Source of the DNA: Corbicula japonica
Lineage: Eukaryota > Mollusca > Bivalvia > Venerida > Cyrenidae
Direction: 5' to 3'
Length of the DNA stretch: 64,000 nucleotides
NCBI GenBank assembly: GCA_038501625.1
Contig: JAZAYU010000012.1
Coordinates: 6,448,001 to 6,512,000 of the forward strand
The notes beneath the pieces are model-generated. The model was not told where the DNA came from and ran no database searches. It saw nothing but the letters and a program-made list of their open reading frames with translations. Shown here one piece after another: positions 25,068-33,394 of the stretch. The position numbers were made by a program, and so were the translations under genes. Every line of letters starts with the position of its first letter. The stretch's first letter is position 1.

Positions 25068-25591
25068 ATACACACCGTATGATCGCTGGCGGAAGTAGAT
25101 GCTTTATTTACTTAAGTGTCATCATGATTGATGTGGGCACTCGTAACATGTTGCTGAATGCAAAGTAAAAACAAATGTAGAAAGTTTCATACCATAATAC
25201 CCCTTATCGTGACGTTGGGATATTCCTCCTTAAGAAATTTCTCTAGAATGGGATCTGGTTGCAAACAATCAACAAGTACTGTAAACACTTTGTCAAATAC
25301 TTCCATTGGCGAGTCCGCGACTGTGTCTTCGGAATGACTTCCTAAATAATAAATTGTACATGCTAAGATAAAACTTTACTCGAGAACATATGAAACTAAA
25401 AGAAAAATATGTATGTTTATTAATAAAAACATAACTATTCTATCCAAAATAATTATCTCCATCACAAAGCCCGCATAAATCAAACACAAACAAACTGCTT
25501 TAGTGGCATTAATTCCATTATAGTCACAGTATTTACCTGTAGAACTCGCATCACCTGGTATCTGGTTTTGTTTGGAAGCACATGCACCCAT
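13318..25591 (-). CDS. 242-residue protein: acylated N-terminus, recombinase-like C-terminal segment (7 exons)
   Basis: Seven exons on the minus strand join in phase: 25591-25537, 25341-25201, 19702-19615, 17077-17002, 15296-15183, 14597-14516 and 13490-13318. Together they give 729 nt, or 242 codons plus TAA. Every junction has AG acceptor and GT donor. The start is ATG in the context GACATGG and gives MGACASK, matching the N-myristoyltransferase pattern (Gly2, Ser6, Lys7) with a possible palmitoylated Cys4. Residues ~28-120 are an unrecognised, probably folded, region. Residues ~121-186 carry [18 protein letters not shown] and [19 protein letters not shown], which resemble the C-terminal part of Crypton-like tyrosine-recombinase proteins common in fish and invertebrates (from memory, not searched). 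Only the last box of such a recombinase is present, so integration activity is not expected. The tail holds three 11-residue repeats. The upstream exon-1 frame is open, so an earlier start cannot be excluded. Confidence 0.72.
14516..14597 (-). CDS. Exon 6 of the 242-residue gene
   Basis: It is bounded by GTTATTTTCAAG and GAAG|GTATCC, 82 nt, leaving phase 1. It encodes [20 protein letters not shown] and LSEVPIE, which continues the recombinase-like family pattern (V-S-x-LL-x-x-x-x-x-G ... GK-x-L-x-E). Confidence 0.72.
15183..15296 (-). CDS. Exon 5 of the 242-residue gene, LGH..Y segment
   Basis: It is bounded by TTTTATTTTCAG and CTG|GTAAGC, 114 nt, phase 0 at both ends. It encodes 38 residues including [15 protein letters not shown], the segment that recalls the 'LGH...Y' end of tyrosine recombinases. 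The phase-0/phase-0 boundaries make it a cleanly shufflable exon. Confidence 0.75.
16060..16500 (-). repeat. Dispersed repeat with nuclear-receptor-like half-sites
   Basis: It begins with 'AACAAGAGGGCCATGGAGGCC', a motif common in bivalve genomes. Two diverged units of about 145 bp follow, each carrying 'AACAGTGACCTTGACCTT'. The first has TGACCT at 16235, 16241 and 16248. No coding sequence. Confidence 0.6.
17002..17077 (-). CDS. Exon 4 of the 242-residue gene
   Basis: It is bounded by TTTTATTTCAG and GAG|GTAGGT, 76 nt, ending in phase 0. It encodes [20 protein letters not shown] and NRFGE. There are no stops, and the phase fits both neighbours. Confidence 0.72.
17320..17490 (+). repeat. ~39-bp minisatellite, left part
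   Basis: Units of the form CCCAATATGTTGGTGAATGA + ACACCATTATATACTTGA recur about four times. The array stops at 17490 and resumes at 19098, so it was split by an insertion. Confidence 0.75.
17491..19097. mobile_element. 1.6-kb insertion splitting the minisatellite
   Basis: The flanks carry CTTGAAC at 17484-17490 and again at 19098-19104, a 7-base target duplication. The ends share GGGTTGGC in inverted orientation (17498-17505; complement at 19087-19095). Inside are further inverted blocks: 17970-18013 (GGTCAATACTGGTCAATT) is complementary to 19005-19035, and C-rich tracts at 17580-17640 and 17870-17935. No transposase frame exists, so it is non-autonomous and probably composite. Confidence 0.55.
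19098..19262 (+). repeat. ~39-bp minisatellite, right part
   Basis: It continues the units seen at 17320-17490 (ACTTGACCCAATATGTTGGTGAATGA and variants). From 19262 to 19614 the sequence is unremarkable intron. Confidence 0.7.
19615..19702 (-). CDS. Exon 3 of the 242-residue gene
   Basis: It is bounded by GCTTTTCAG and GAG|GTAAGT, both strong sites. It is 88 nt long, enters by completing a codon with two bases and leaves two. It encodes [20 protein letters not shown] and ESTVMALG, which looks like beta-strand sequence. It lies about 5.5 kb from exon 2, and the intron between them is filled with mobile elements. Confidence 0.72.
20072..21305 (+). mobile_element. 1.23-kb non-autonomous TIR element, copy 1
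   Basis: It starts CAGGGGTTTTTC and ends GAAAAACCCCTG, a 12-bp perfect terminal inverted repeat, flanked by ATTATA at 20066-20071 and 21306-21311. The CAGGG terminus is hAT-like, but the visible duplication is six rather than eight bases. Subterminal CCCATTTTGGGAATTTT units repeat three times. It has no coding frame. A second copy lies inverted at 58444-59923. This copy is in intron 2 of the minus-strand gene. Confidence 0.8.
21306..23153. other. No gene seen; small direct repeat
   Basis: Intronic sequence. The 16-base string GGGCCGAGCTGACCCG occurs twice (about 22867 and 22932). From 21400 to 21900 base composition is closer to even, with several CpG, but no frame or splice pair stands out. 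Confidence 0.4.
23162..23343. mobile_element. 182-bp hAT-like MITE with 8-bp target duplication
   Basis: The ends are near-perfect inverted repeats of about 28 bp starting CACAGACACTTGTTTAGGGG. They are flanked by identical GGTAAAAC at 23154-23161 and 23344-23351. Eight-base duplications with short CA-starting TIRs are typical of hAT transposons. The interior is a CTATATAGGCCTATATAT palindromic stretch. The intact duplication suggests a fairly young insertion. Confidence 0.85.
23493..23810 (+). other. 105-codon open frame of uncertain status
   Basis: An ATG frame with ordinary-looking composition ([16 protein letters not shown]...) ends in a TAA at about 23808. The second half overlaps promoter-like motifs on the minus strand (CAATATGGCGGAC near 23705 and GCGCATGC near 23755). 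I see no good splice context and no family. It may be a decayed exon or chance. Confidence 0.2.
24048..24427 (+). mobile_element. 380-bp TIR element, left member of an inverted pair
   Basis: It begins CTAAGAAATGTGGTAAGTTA and ends with the reverse complement; the roughly 90-base ends are diverged inverted repeats including GGGGTATATATGGTACCCC. TA sequence flanks both sides, consistent with TA target duplication (Tc1/mariner-like) inside a TA microsatellite. It has no transposase. Confidence 0.75.
24428..24617. repeat. Palindromic spacer with central (TA)n
   Basis: A 52-base unit beginning CAACCCCTGATTAAGG at 24438 is repeated in inverse orientation, ending at about 24608. The two copies are separated by about 32 TA dinucleotides (24491-24554). 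The symmetry axis coincides with that of the flanking 380-bp elements. Confidence 0.8.
24618..24997 (-). mobile_element. 380-bp TIR element, right member of an inverted pair
   Basis: This is the reverse complement of 24048-24427 with only about three substitutions noticed (for example AGCATAAACC versus ATCATAAACC). Together with the spacer it makes one palindrome centred at about 24522. Confidence 0.75.
24998..25065. repeat. (TA)n microsatellite
   Basis: About 33 uninterrupted TA dinucleotides flank the right element on its outer side. A shorter TA run (24029-24046) flanks the left one. Confidence 0.9.
25201..25341 (-). CDS. Exon 2 of the 242-residue gene
   Basis: The acceptor is TTATTATTTAG. 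The donor used is AGGG|GTATTA at 25200, which leaves phase 1 and fits exon 3. A second donor 9 bases further on (ATG|GTATGA) would break the phase. The exon encodes an acidic start ([15 protein letters not shown]) followed by a probably helical stretch ([19 protein letters not shown]). Confidence 0.7.
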
Positions 25592-25629
25592 GTCTGCTAC
25601 GGTTTTAGGTTCAGTTAAAACCTGCACAC
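25537..25629 (-). CDS. Exon 1 of the 242-residue gene (first coding exon)
   Basis: The acceptor TTTCTTTCAG precedes 25629 and the donor CAG|GTAAAT follows 25537. The ATG is at 25591-25589; the bases before it are in-frame open (ending TEPKTVAD), so an upstream exon is needed to decide between 5' UTR and coding. The exon encodes [18 protein letters not shown] and leaves phase 1. Confidence 0.65.
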
Positions 25630-25739
25630 CTGAAAGAAATATTTTGAACCCCTTCTGAAACGTCATAGTTTAGAGCTCTAAGCGTTGGCACAAGTTTCAG
25701 AATTAATAGCATCTAGTTCAGTTTCTTTATTGTTTATTA

Positions 25740-25905
25740 CAAAAATTGTAGTCAACGTAACCACCCGATCCGGAAATATTATCCTGCTACTAGCACAAAG
25801 TTATTAGTGATATTAGGCTGTTAGTATCAGTAACAACGGACAACCGTCGTAACCGTTGTTAGTGCTTCACCGCTAACACCGGATGGTAGGAAGTCGTTGT
25901 TAACT
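25740..25905 (-). repeat. ~140-bp block shared with 56470-56620
   Basis: Read on the minus strand, this block (CTAACAACGGTTACGACGGTTG ... CTTTGTGCTAGTAGCAGGATAAT ... GGATCGGGTG) matches plus-strand 56470-56620 at most positions. It lies about 110 bp upstream of the first coding exon of the minus-strand gene. It contains the inverted repeat AACAACGG...CCGTTGTT. It is either a dispersed element or a shared upstream element. Confidence 0.65.
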
Positions 25906-26099
25906 GCTGTTACAAATAGTAAAAGTTTACCTGACGGTAACTACTTTCTTATTCGTAGGTAAAACTCCTCGGAGCGGTTACTTCCCCCTAACATATGCCC
26001 CTATGCAATCGCTGCCTGGGGGTTGGGTGTCGATGTTTATCTTTAAAACTTAAAATTATTTCCGTGAGCATTTCTCTGTTAAGTTTTTTGGTCAAGCTC

Positions 26100-26325
26100 T
26101 TGGGTGTAATGAAGAACTGGTGAGCAATACAAGGTGGTTTAAGTGGTTTAAGACCTGATACAGAAACTGGTTTAGTGAGTTAGTAAAAGTGGTTGAAGCA
26201 ACCTAATAAAGAATCTGTTGTGAGCAATGTTGTGTGGTTAAAATGACCTGATAAAGAAACTGGTGTGAGCACTATTATGTGGTTGAAGTGATACGATGAA
26301 GCAACTAGTGTGAGCAATTTCAAAT
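26100..26325 (+). repeat. Degenerate ~65-bp tandem repeat
   Basis: Four diverged units carry 'CCTGATAAAGAAACTGGTGTG', 'AGCAAT' and 'GTGTGGTTGAAGTGA'. From 26326 to 27170 there is no gene I can support. Confidence 0.5.
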
Positions 26326-27177
26326 AAGTGAGCTGAACAATATTAAATAATCGTGTATCATTTTATCGTTCCAATAGACTGTACAGAGTAAAAATATCAC
26401 TATTCTGAGGTGACAGGTGGAAGCAAACGTTAAAACTGGATTTACCCATGTGCTGTAATTTATGTATGTCTCGGATACATTAGTTGAATAAAATGTGTGA
26501 AACAATATTTTTAATCGATACTCTATATGCCGACGATTTGATTCGTTCAACTTCCAATCTTAGTCATGGCACTTATGTTTTTACAAAGTATGAATTGTGA
26601 ATCAAATGTGTGACCTTAATGAACCTAAATGTCTCTGAGTAAACTTTGTCCAAGGTGATCCGATGCAAAGTATTTCCGCCGCGAGTTTTTCAGTATTTTA
26701 CAACACAATATGCGATCAATCGGGAACGAAAACACTCCTAGACAAACTGTTGATACTGTACAGGTGGTTGGCGAAGAAAGGTTGTTCAGGTAGGCAAGGC
26801 ATGTGACGCACAACATCAAGCGTTAGGGCTACAGAAAGATGACGACAAGGCAAACTTTGAGTGATCGTGTCAGTTGTGCCCTCGCTAGGTCATTCGGCAC
26901 TCCGCAGCCATAACAACGAACGAATCTGCAGGTATTGGAAATGTTTATACTATTTCATTACACCCCAGCCCCGACGAATATTACTATTAGGCAGCATACT
27001 GATACTGTAAATACAGACAGACAGGTGCGTAGGAGCAGTAGCCGCGGCCCCAATATTATGTCAAGTCGCAGTCTCGGCTGTCAAGTCTTCAAAAAAGGGT
27101 TCTTTGGCGCGTGTACGCAATCCCATAAACAATAAAGTAAAATCGTCACATAAGATCGTCATTTTAACCAGAGAGTG

Positions 27178-27342
27178 TTAAATAGAGAATAACAGGTTAC
27201 TGTCTTGCGATATAAGTGTTATCAGGCGAGGCCGATATGGGCAGTGGAGGGGCGAGGCTACCCCGAGCTCCTCCGCCCCCATATCGGCCGAGCCTGATAA
27301 AACTTATATCGAAAGACAGTAACCTGTTATTCTATTTATCAT
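27178..27342. repeat. Large imperfect hairpin
   Basis: Left arm 27178-27250 (AATAACAGGTTACTGTCTT...CGATATAAGTGTTATCAGGCGAGGC) is complementary with a few mismatches to right arm 27275-27342, around a GC-rich loop. It has the form of a small foldback element. Target duplications were not clear. Confidence 0.7.
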
Positions 27343-28290
27343 GCACTTACCACTAAAATATCGATGTTTTTCTACTGTATGCTAAATTCACCTGGGATAG
27401 GTTTACCGCTGTGATTTTGTGTATGCTAAATTCAATATGAAAGGTTTTATCACCGTGATTTTTTCAAAAACAAACGTTAACAACGGGCGCGGTATTTCTT
27501 ACGCGCCGATAAATAGTTCTGCTTTATAACGGCCCCTTTTGTTATGTTTTGAATAAAATTTTGAGAAATAAGTACATTTTGAAGCGATAAACTACCCATT
27601 TCTTATTCAAATTTAAAATAAACGAAGTAAAATAAGCTGAAACGAACGTTTATTGTTCAGGAATATGATCAGTCAAATTTATTTAGCGAGGTCGTGGACG
27701 CCATTTTTTTCTGACAAAAACTTGTGTTTATTTCGGTGTGATTTGATAAATTAACAATTGTTCGTGGAAAACTATATCGAGAAACAACTGTTTTAATCAG
27801 AAATCGGATTTATAACAAAATAAAGTGGCAACAGAAAAGTGAAGTATCGCTATGTTTCTGGAATCCAGTTCAGTGATTTGTGTCATCGTTATAATTTTTG
27901 AATGACATTGATCAACAAGTTGACAACAAGGAAATGCCACTGAGACATAGGCCTATTTAATAACATCAGGCATCTAGCAGCCCCGAATTTGAATATCCAT
28001 CAGACTAAAGAGGGGCCATGATAGCAAACATCACTTGTTTCATCAGATAGATCTATGCTGGTCTTCAAAAGAACAGGGTCTACAGCAGACCCACTGCAGT
28101 AACTGAGATCAGTCAACACTTGACCAGTTCAGTGATGAAGGGTGATATCTCAAATGTATTATTAACATATTTTTTTATTTAAAATGTAAATTTGACAGTG
28201 TTTAAAATTGTTCATTTTCAGGGTACTAATTCACCTGTTCACCCAACAATCCATTGACAGGACAATTTTATCAGTTAAATAAACACATTT
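27343..28290. other. No gene seen
   Basis: Mixed-composition sequence without a long frame. From 27480 to 27540 CpG is locally dense (GGGCGCGGTATTTCTTACGCGCCG, itself an inverted repeat), but no transcript could be anchored there. Confidence 0.35.
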
Positions 28291-28370
28291 TGAAATCAGA
28301 AAAAGGTGAAATATGCATATCAGGAATTGCCACATTCAGAAAACAACAGCCTCCCCACACAGTGGGATGT
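28290..28370 (-). repeat. Dispersed fragment also at 54715-54805
   Basis: 'AAAAGGTGAAATATGCATAT' followed by CAGGAATTGCCACATTCAGA and AACAACAGCCTCCCCACACAG is the near-exact reverse complement of 54715-54805. A more diverged relative is at 52625-52680. Function unknown. Confidence 0.7.
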
Positions 28371-28654
28371 GGAAAGTGAATGTCAAATGCAGTGCAAATA
28401 CAAAAGTAACAAAGAAAAATCTTCAATTTTAGTACGGTTATATGAGTGATTTCATTCCACAGGCCTTTTGCTATGTATACCATGGGTCTGATGCATTCCC
28501 AGTGCAAATATTGATTTTTCTCCCAATTAAAAAAAATTCCTATTGAAAGATAAAATTTTTGATGCTGAACAGGTGCACGAAATCTGGATGCTTAGTGCGA
28601 GTCAAAGACACGTGTTTTAGGACATTTGATTATGTAAATATCTTTTTTGCGTGG

Positions 28655-28856
28655 GTGAATATTGTAGATCCAGATCAGCTGCCTCATTTGTGCCATCTAA
28701 ACTGTTCGCTTTTATATTCGTTAGGTTATTTCTGACCAAGATGCAACTAATGCGAATCGAGATCAGAAATCAAGGATAATGCCAGTTGATCTGGTTCTAC
28801 ACTGGAGTCACATGCATTAAAATGTGTATATTTGGAGTTAAAGCTTAATTAAAAAT
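28655..28856. mobile_element. Hairpin MITE copy, GTAGATCCAGATCAG family
   Basis: The left arm TGTAGATCCAGATCAGCTG (about 28670) pairs with GTTGATCTGGTTCTACACTG (about 28786). The interior has TTAGGTTATTTCTGACCAAGATG, the family core, and the end is GGAGTTAAAGCTTAA. Confidence 0.65.
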
Positions 28857-28996
28857 TGACTATTAACCATAATTTTGTATAATTTGTATGAGTTTTGCCT
28901 CAAAACCCTGTACCTGCGATGTGTTTTAATGCATATAAAACAGTAACATGGTTTATATCATTTTGTAGGTTGGTCCCACCATGATTTTCTAACCCT

Positions 28997-30249
28997 ATGA
29001 ATGGAAGTCTCTGTCATGCCGAATTTACTAGGGGTACTGAAAGACAAAAAAGGTAAAAATTTAAAATCAGAGTTTTATTTTACAATGTCATAATTATGCA
29101 TGTTTATATACTATGACAGAAATTGAAATTATTGAAAAACACTTCCTACTTTAGGTTTTAAAGTCAACACTGAAATAGTAGGCTAAATAATTAGTAAATG
29201 GTGTGCATAAATTTTATAAAATATTGTGAAGAAACTTTATTTTAATAAACACTTGCTCTAAATTGTCATCTTTGTAACATTTATAAGATAAATCATAACT
29301 CAAGATTTTTGGAAAGATTTCATAGTTAAAAAAAGCAACAGACTATGCATTAACAATTTCTGCCTGCATGAAGAACATTCACAGCCATCAGTGCCATTCC
29401 TAATTGCAAAATTATGGTTTTTCCCAAAACATGAGCAAGAAAAAAATATCGGAACACCTGCAGTTTACCGGTACGTAAAGTTTGATGTTGACGTCCCATA
29501 ACCCCGCTGCCATTTTAATTCATTTATACATTGAACAGTTCAGAATATAGTGGTTAATAGGTGCTGCCGCCCCCACGCCCCCGCTTGCATTAAATTACTT
29601 ATATTATTGCCCGAGCTCTATGTAAACCGTTCCGGTGAACTGCATTCTAGCCAAAATATCTGTTACTTGCTTATGATGAAAAATCACATTAAAGCCTGAA
29701 ATTTAATTTGGGGGATTGGTGATCAATCTGTAGACTCTTTAAAAATAATTTTTTTTCAACACTTGAGTAATTAAACTGAAATTCTCATTTTCAGTGAAAC
29801 TGTTTTAGTATTTCACCAATCCCTTCTCAAAATGGTGCAGAAAAACACTGTTAAATAAACTTAAAAAAACTGTTATTCTCTAGTGACGGTTTACAACAAG
29901 AGGTTTAATTCTTCTTCCGCTTTTATTCTGTCACAAAATAATTGTAGACCAGTAATTTAATTTCACAAAACCTTGTTTTTAAGCAATCTGTGGCATTCTT
30001 CTGGCTGTCACAATTATTATTGCTTTTGCAGACATGTTTCAAAATGTAAGTGTTTTTGGAGTCAGCCAAAGTTTTTTTTTAACGAAGTGTTTTTTTTTTC
30101 TCTTTATTTACAGAGTTTCCCATGAAAAAAATGAATCCACATCTCGCCATCAACAACAATCGTACGGGCCACGAATTAACAGGAAAACGCATTTGAAAAC
30201 AGACGAAAACAGACGATTTACCGGAGAAAGTCCAATTAGCAGTGTTTAA
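28997..30249 (+). CDS. Weak two-exon candidate
   Basis: Exon A follows the acceptor ATCATTTTGTAG (exon from 28969) and ends at the donor AAAAAAG|GTAAAA at 29052. Exon B follows a long pyrimidine tract and TTTATTTACAG, from 30114. Two ATGs in different frames (28997 and 29001) both stay open through the junction. The first ends at TAA 30247-30249. The second (MEVSVMPNLLGVLKDKK, then FPMKKMNPHLAINNN) stops near 30196. I cannot choose between them and recognise neither. It could equally be a non-coding transcript. Confidence 0.3.
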
Positions 30250-30386
30250 TAAACGTTTTTCTAAAAAAAACTGACAAAAACGACGTTATTTGTTTTCAAA
30301 TTTTATGAAATAAAGTGAAATACGGAAAAATGTTTCGTTATCGATATTTGTTTACATTAGTTACAATGGCTTCCGGAAAGTAGTTC

Positions 30387-30641
30387 TGTGGTGACGCTAG
30401 ACTCTTGTGCAGCATAGCATAGTTCAGTCGGCGGTGGTCTGGTCCGGTACGGTCGGTACCGGTATATAGCGCAGTGAATACCATCCGGGGAACCAGTGTG
30501 TGTTGAGGGCTAGCGGAAAACAGATCGCCTACACAAGATTACTTTATCGTTGAGAATCCGAGGGGCAACATCACATCTACAAACTGTGAGTGTATTTACT
30601 TTCCTATCTTGTATTTGTGTAACTAAATACGCGATTCAACA
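30387..30641 (+). repeat. 5' LTR
   Basis: 255 bp, beginning TGTGGTGACGCTAGAC and ending ACTAAATACGCGATTCAACA. It is more GC-rich than the flanks. It differs from the 3' LTR at well over a tenth of positions plus indels, so the insertion is old or the LTRs come from different source copies. Confidence 0.85.
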
Positions 30642-30656
30642 TTTGGTGTCAGCGTT
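30642..30656 (+). promoter_or_regulatory. Candidate primer-binding site
   Basis: TTTGGTGTCAGCG follows the 5' LTR directly; TGGTGTCAG-type sites are usual for metazoan Gypsy elements. The priming tRNA was not determined. Confidence 0.5.
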
Positions 30657-31073
30657 TATTTTTGCGAACCCCCGCTCTGCCAAAATCGCCACCATAAAAA
30701 TTGGGTCAGCCGTCTGGTACGACCCAAACCTTTTGGACCGAAGAGGGAAAGGGTTGGTTGGTTGAAATCAATATATTTGCAATTAAATTTCACAGCCACA
30801 TTCTTATTTTGATAATTTTGGCCGTAATTTCTGTTATTTTTGCATTTATTTTGAATCTTCAACTGCGCATGCTCCAACGGAAACATTGGCATTTCCTGTA
30901 TTGCAAAATTCAAATTACAGAAAAATAAGCATTTTTGTATAAGTGAGGCCGTCTGGTAAGCTTATATATCATTCAATTCAATTATTGTAATTAATTTAGT
31001 GATTAATTGCAATACTGTTTCTGTTTATTTGATAATTGGCCCTATTTGTGCATAAATAGACCTCTATTTTGCC

Positions 31074-31747
31074 ATGTCATTGACCGGATCACCTCCAGGG
31101 GTAAAGAAGTCTTTGTCTAGGTTGTCGGTAGCCGACAAGCTGAAGGCTGCACCAGCACCACCAGAACCTGCAGAAGAGCAGGAGAGCAGGATATGGCATC
31201 AATCTTACCTAACATTGCCGTCATTTATGCATCAGCATCAGAGCTAGAAACCATTCCAGGTATTAAATCTAAGCTAGCTAAGGCTCTAATTACTGTTCGC
31301 GAAAATAGCGGTAATTTAACGTTGGAAGTTCTAGAGACTATATGTCGCAGAAAATTCACTGCCCAGGTTGTTGAGTTGCTCGATTTTGTACAAAATCCAG
31401 CTCTCTCCGCCTCGTCCAGTGAAAGTGAAGATGAGGACGACGAAGGTGATGAACAGCCCTCGCAAGCTGTTAAAAATGTGTTGCGACAGGCTCAACAGGC
31501 TCCTGTAAGTATTGAGCCACAAATACCAGCAAGCCGCGTGACGACGCCATATGTGCCAAAAATGGCACCTGATTACATGTCTAGCCGTCCGGTAAGACAT
31601 GCCCCAGCAGCCGTGTCAACACCATCAGGTTGGCCAGATATGGGCGCAATCCCCAGGACAAAAATGCCAGTTCCAACACCATTTCACAATTATGACAGTG
31701 ATGATGAGACCTGTCATTATCAGCTGCCCTCCAGAAGGTCAACTTGA
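31074..31747 (+). pseudogene. gag N-terminal remnant with helix-hairpin-helix-like segment
   Basis: An ATG at 31074 opens a short frame (MSLTGSPPGVKKSLSRLS...). After a frameshift near 31190, the frame 31193-31747 continues. That second part contains SELETIPGIKSKLAKALITV followed by R-x-x-x-G-N-L-T-x-E-x-L, the pattern of a helix-hairpin-helix motif. An acidic run (SESEDEDDEGDE) and a proline-rich linker follow, ending at a TGA. In this family the region precedes the Gag core. It is disrupted and presumably non-functional. Confidence 0.6.
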
Positions 31748-31759
31748 GTACGTGAAGTT

Positions 31760-32330
31760 ATTGCCTCTTTACCTAAGCACTTAACATTCAACGGCAAGGG
31801 CAACTGGAGTGCATTTCGTCTGAAATTCACTCAGTATGCTCAAGTCTGCGAATGGACGGACCATGAGTGCCTGGATGGCTTAGTGTGGTGTTTTACAGAC
31901 AAAGCGTTAGACTATTACACTGTGATGAGTGAACGTAATGAAAAGTTTTCATATCGTAGCTTATTACGCCGAGTGGATTAGCGTTTCGGTGAACATGAGC
32001 TCCCAGCAGCAGCTCAAGTTCGTTTCAACAAGCTACCCAGAACTCTGGGGAGTCCTTGGAGGAGTGGGCGGATCGTGTGCTCACAATGGCCGCACGTGCC
32101 TTCCGGGCTGTTCCGGAGGATTATGCTACCGAGCAATCTGTAAGCCGGTTTTGCCAGGGAATGCTAGACAAGGATGCGGGGCAGCACGTTTTTCTACAAG
32201 AACCTAGTTCTGTACAAAAAGCTATGCAGATGGTACGAAAGTACCAACAAGTGCATAATGTCACCCTTTCATGAAAGCACTTGAAGAGCTGGAGCAACGA
32301 CTCCAAAAACGCTCTTAGAGAGCCAGAAAA
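31760..32330 (+). pseudogene. gag core remnant
   Basis: Over several frames the sequence reads like a Gypsy-type Gag: FNGKGNWSAFRLKFTQYAQV, then the D-x-A-L-D-Y-Y segment, a TAG at about 31978, a frame change near 32040, then EEWADRVLTMAARAF and SRFCQGMLDKDAGQHV up to a TGA at about 32271. At least one stop and one or two frameshifts are visible. Confidence 0.7.
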
Positions 32331-32362
32331 AAGGGCGTCGTACCCGCCGCCGATCTACTGCC

Positions 32363-32404
32363 TGCTATAATTGTGGCGAGGAGGGGCATATCAGGAAAGA
32401 TTGC
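32363..32404 (+). pseudogene. CCHC zinc knuckle of the gag remnant
   Basis: The reading C-YN-C-GEEG-H-IRKD-C is an intact CX2CX4HX4C retroviral-type zinc knuckle followed by a lysine-rich tail (PKPKKDKKD). It is out of frame with the upstream gag piece. Confidence 0.8.
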
Positions 32405-32743
32405 CCTAAGCCCAAAAAGGACAAAAAGGATTTAAACGGGAAGGGGTCGGAAAAAATGGTGCCTCCCCGACCCAAGAAAGATTAGGCCACTCACAGAAAC
32501 GGGTTAAAGTAGCAAAAAGGCTTCTTCAATCCGTGAAACCTGCAGTAAGTGAGGCTGATTCAGCCGTCTGGCTACATAATCAACCTCAGCCGTCTGGCTA
32601 TACCCACAATCAAGATGTGATCCTGATCCAGAACTACGCTTCACAAGCCGACTGGCTAGCTGAAGCAACACAGAGCAATCGTTAAAGTGCAGTACCGGTT
32701 AATAATGCGTCGGAACTCTGTATCTCAGATGTAACTTTTACTG

Positions 32744-32860
32744 AACCAGGTAATGACATTCATCAGCCGTCTGGTAGTATGACGTCATATCAACAAGCCT
32801 CTAACTAGGTAATGACGTTCATCAGCCGTCTGGTAGTATGACGTCATATCAATAAGTACC
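32744..32860 (+). repeat. 59-bp tandem duplication with TGACGTCA
   Basis: AGGTAATGAC(A/G)TTCATCAG, GCCGTCTGG and TAGTATGACGTCATATCAA occur twice in a row. Each copy holds a GCCGTCTGG motif and the CRE-type palindrome TGACGTCA. Confidence 0.75.
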
Positions 32861-33394
32861 ATCTAGTAAATCAGTTTGAGCACTACCGGATACTTTAGAC
32901 ACACCTGATTTAATATGCGGAAATCCAAGGGGTAAAACTGACCCAGGGTAGTCCAGGGAGGGGGACGCTCTCTTCCTGATCAAACAAAACAGATAGTTGT
33001 TTGTCAAATACGGTCAGGATTTCAATTTACTATGGGCGTCCGTATAGAGAACCAATGTGTAAAAAAAGCTATTGTTGAACGAATGCTCCGGTGCCCATTA
33101 TTTCTGGTAGGTAAAACACGTTTAAATTAAGGGATGTTTAGTTGTTTTCTGCAGGGAGGGAGATGGTTATGATGGGATTTGTTGAAGTGCCAATGAAAAA
33201 AATTGGGGATAAGTTGTATAAGGAAAATGTCTATGTAGCTCAAATATAACAGGAAACATTACTTGGGTTTGACATTTTTGTAAGCTTTGCTGGAGAAGGA
33301 GAGGCTCACTTGTAGAAAAATGAAAGCATGTGTAATGCAAGAGTCTGCCTCAGACTAGGCATCTGTGGATGAGGTGGTGTCTCGACTACAGAGC

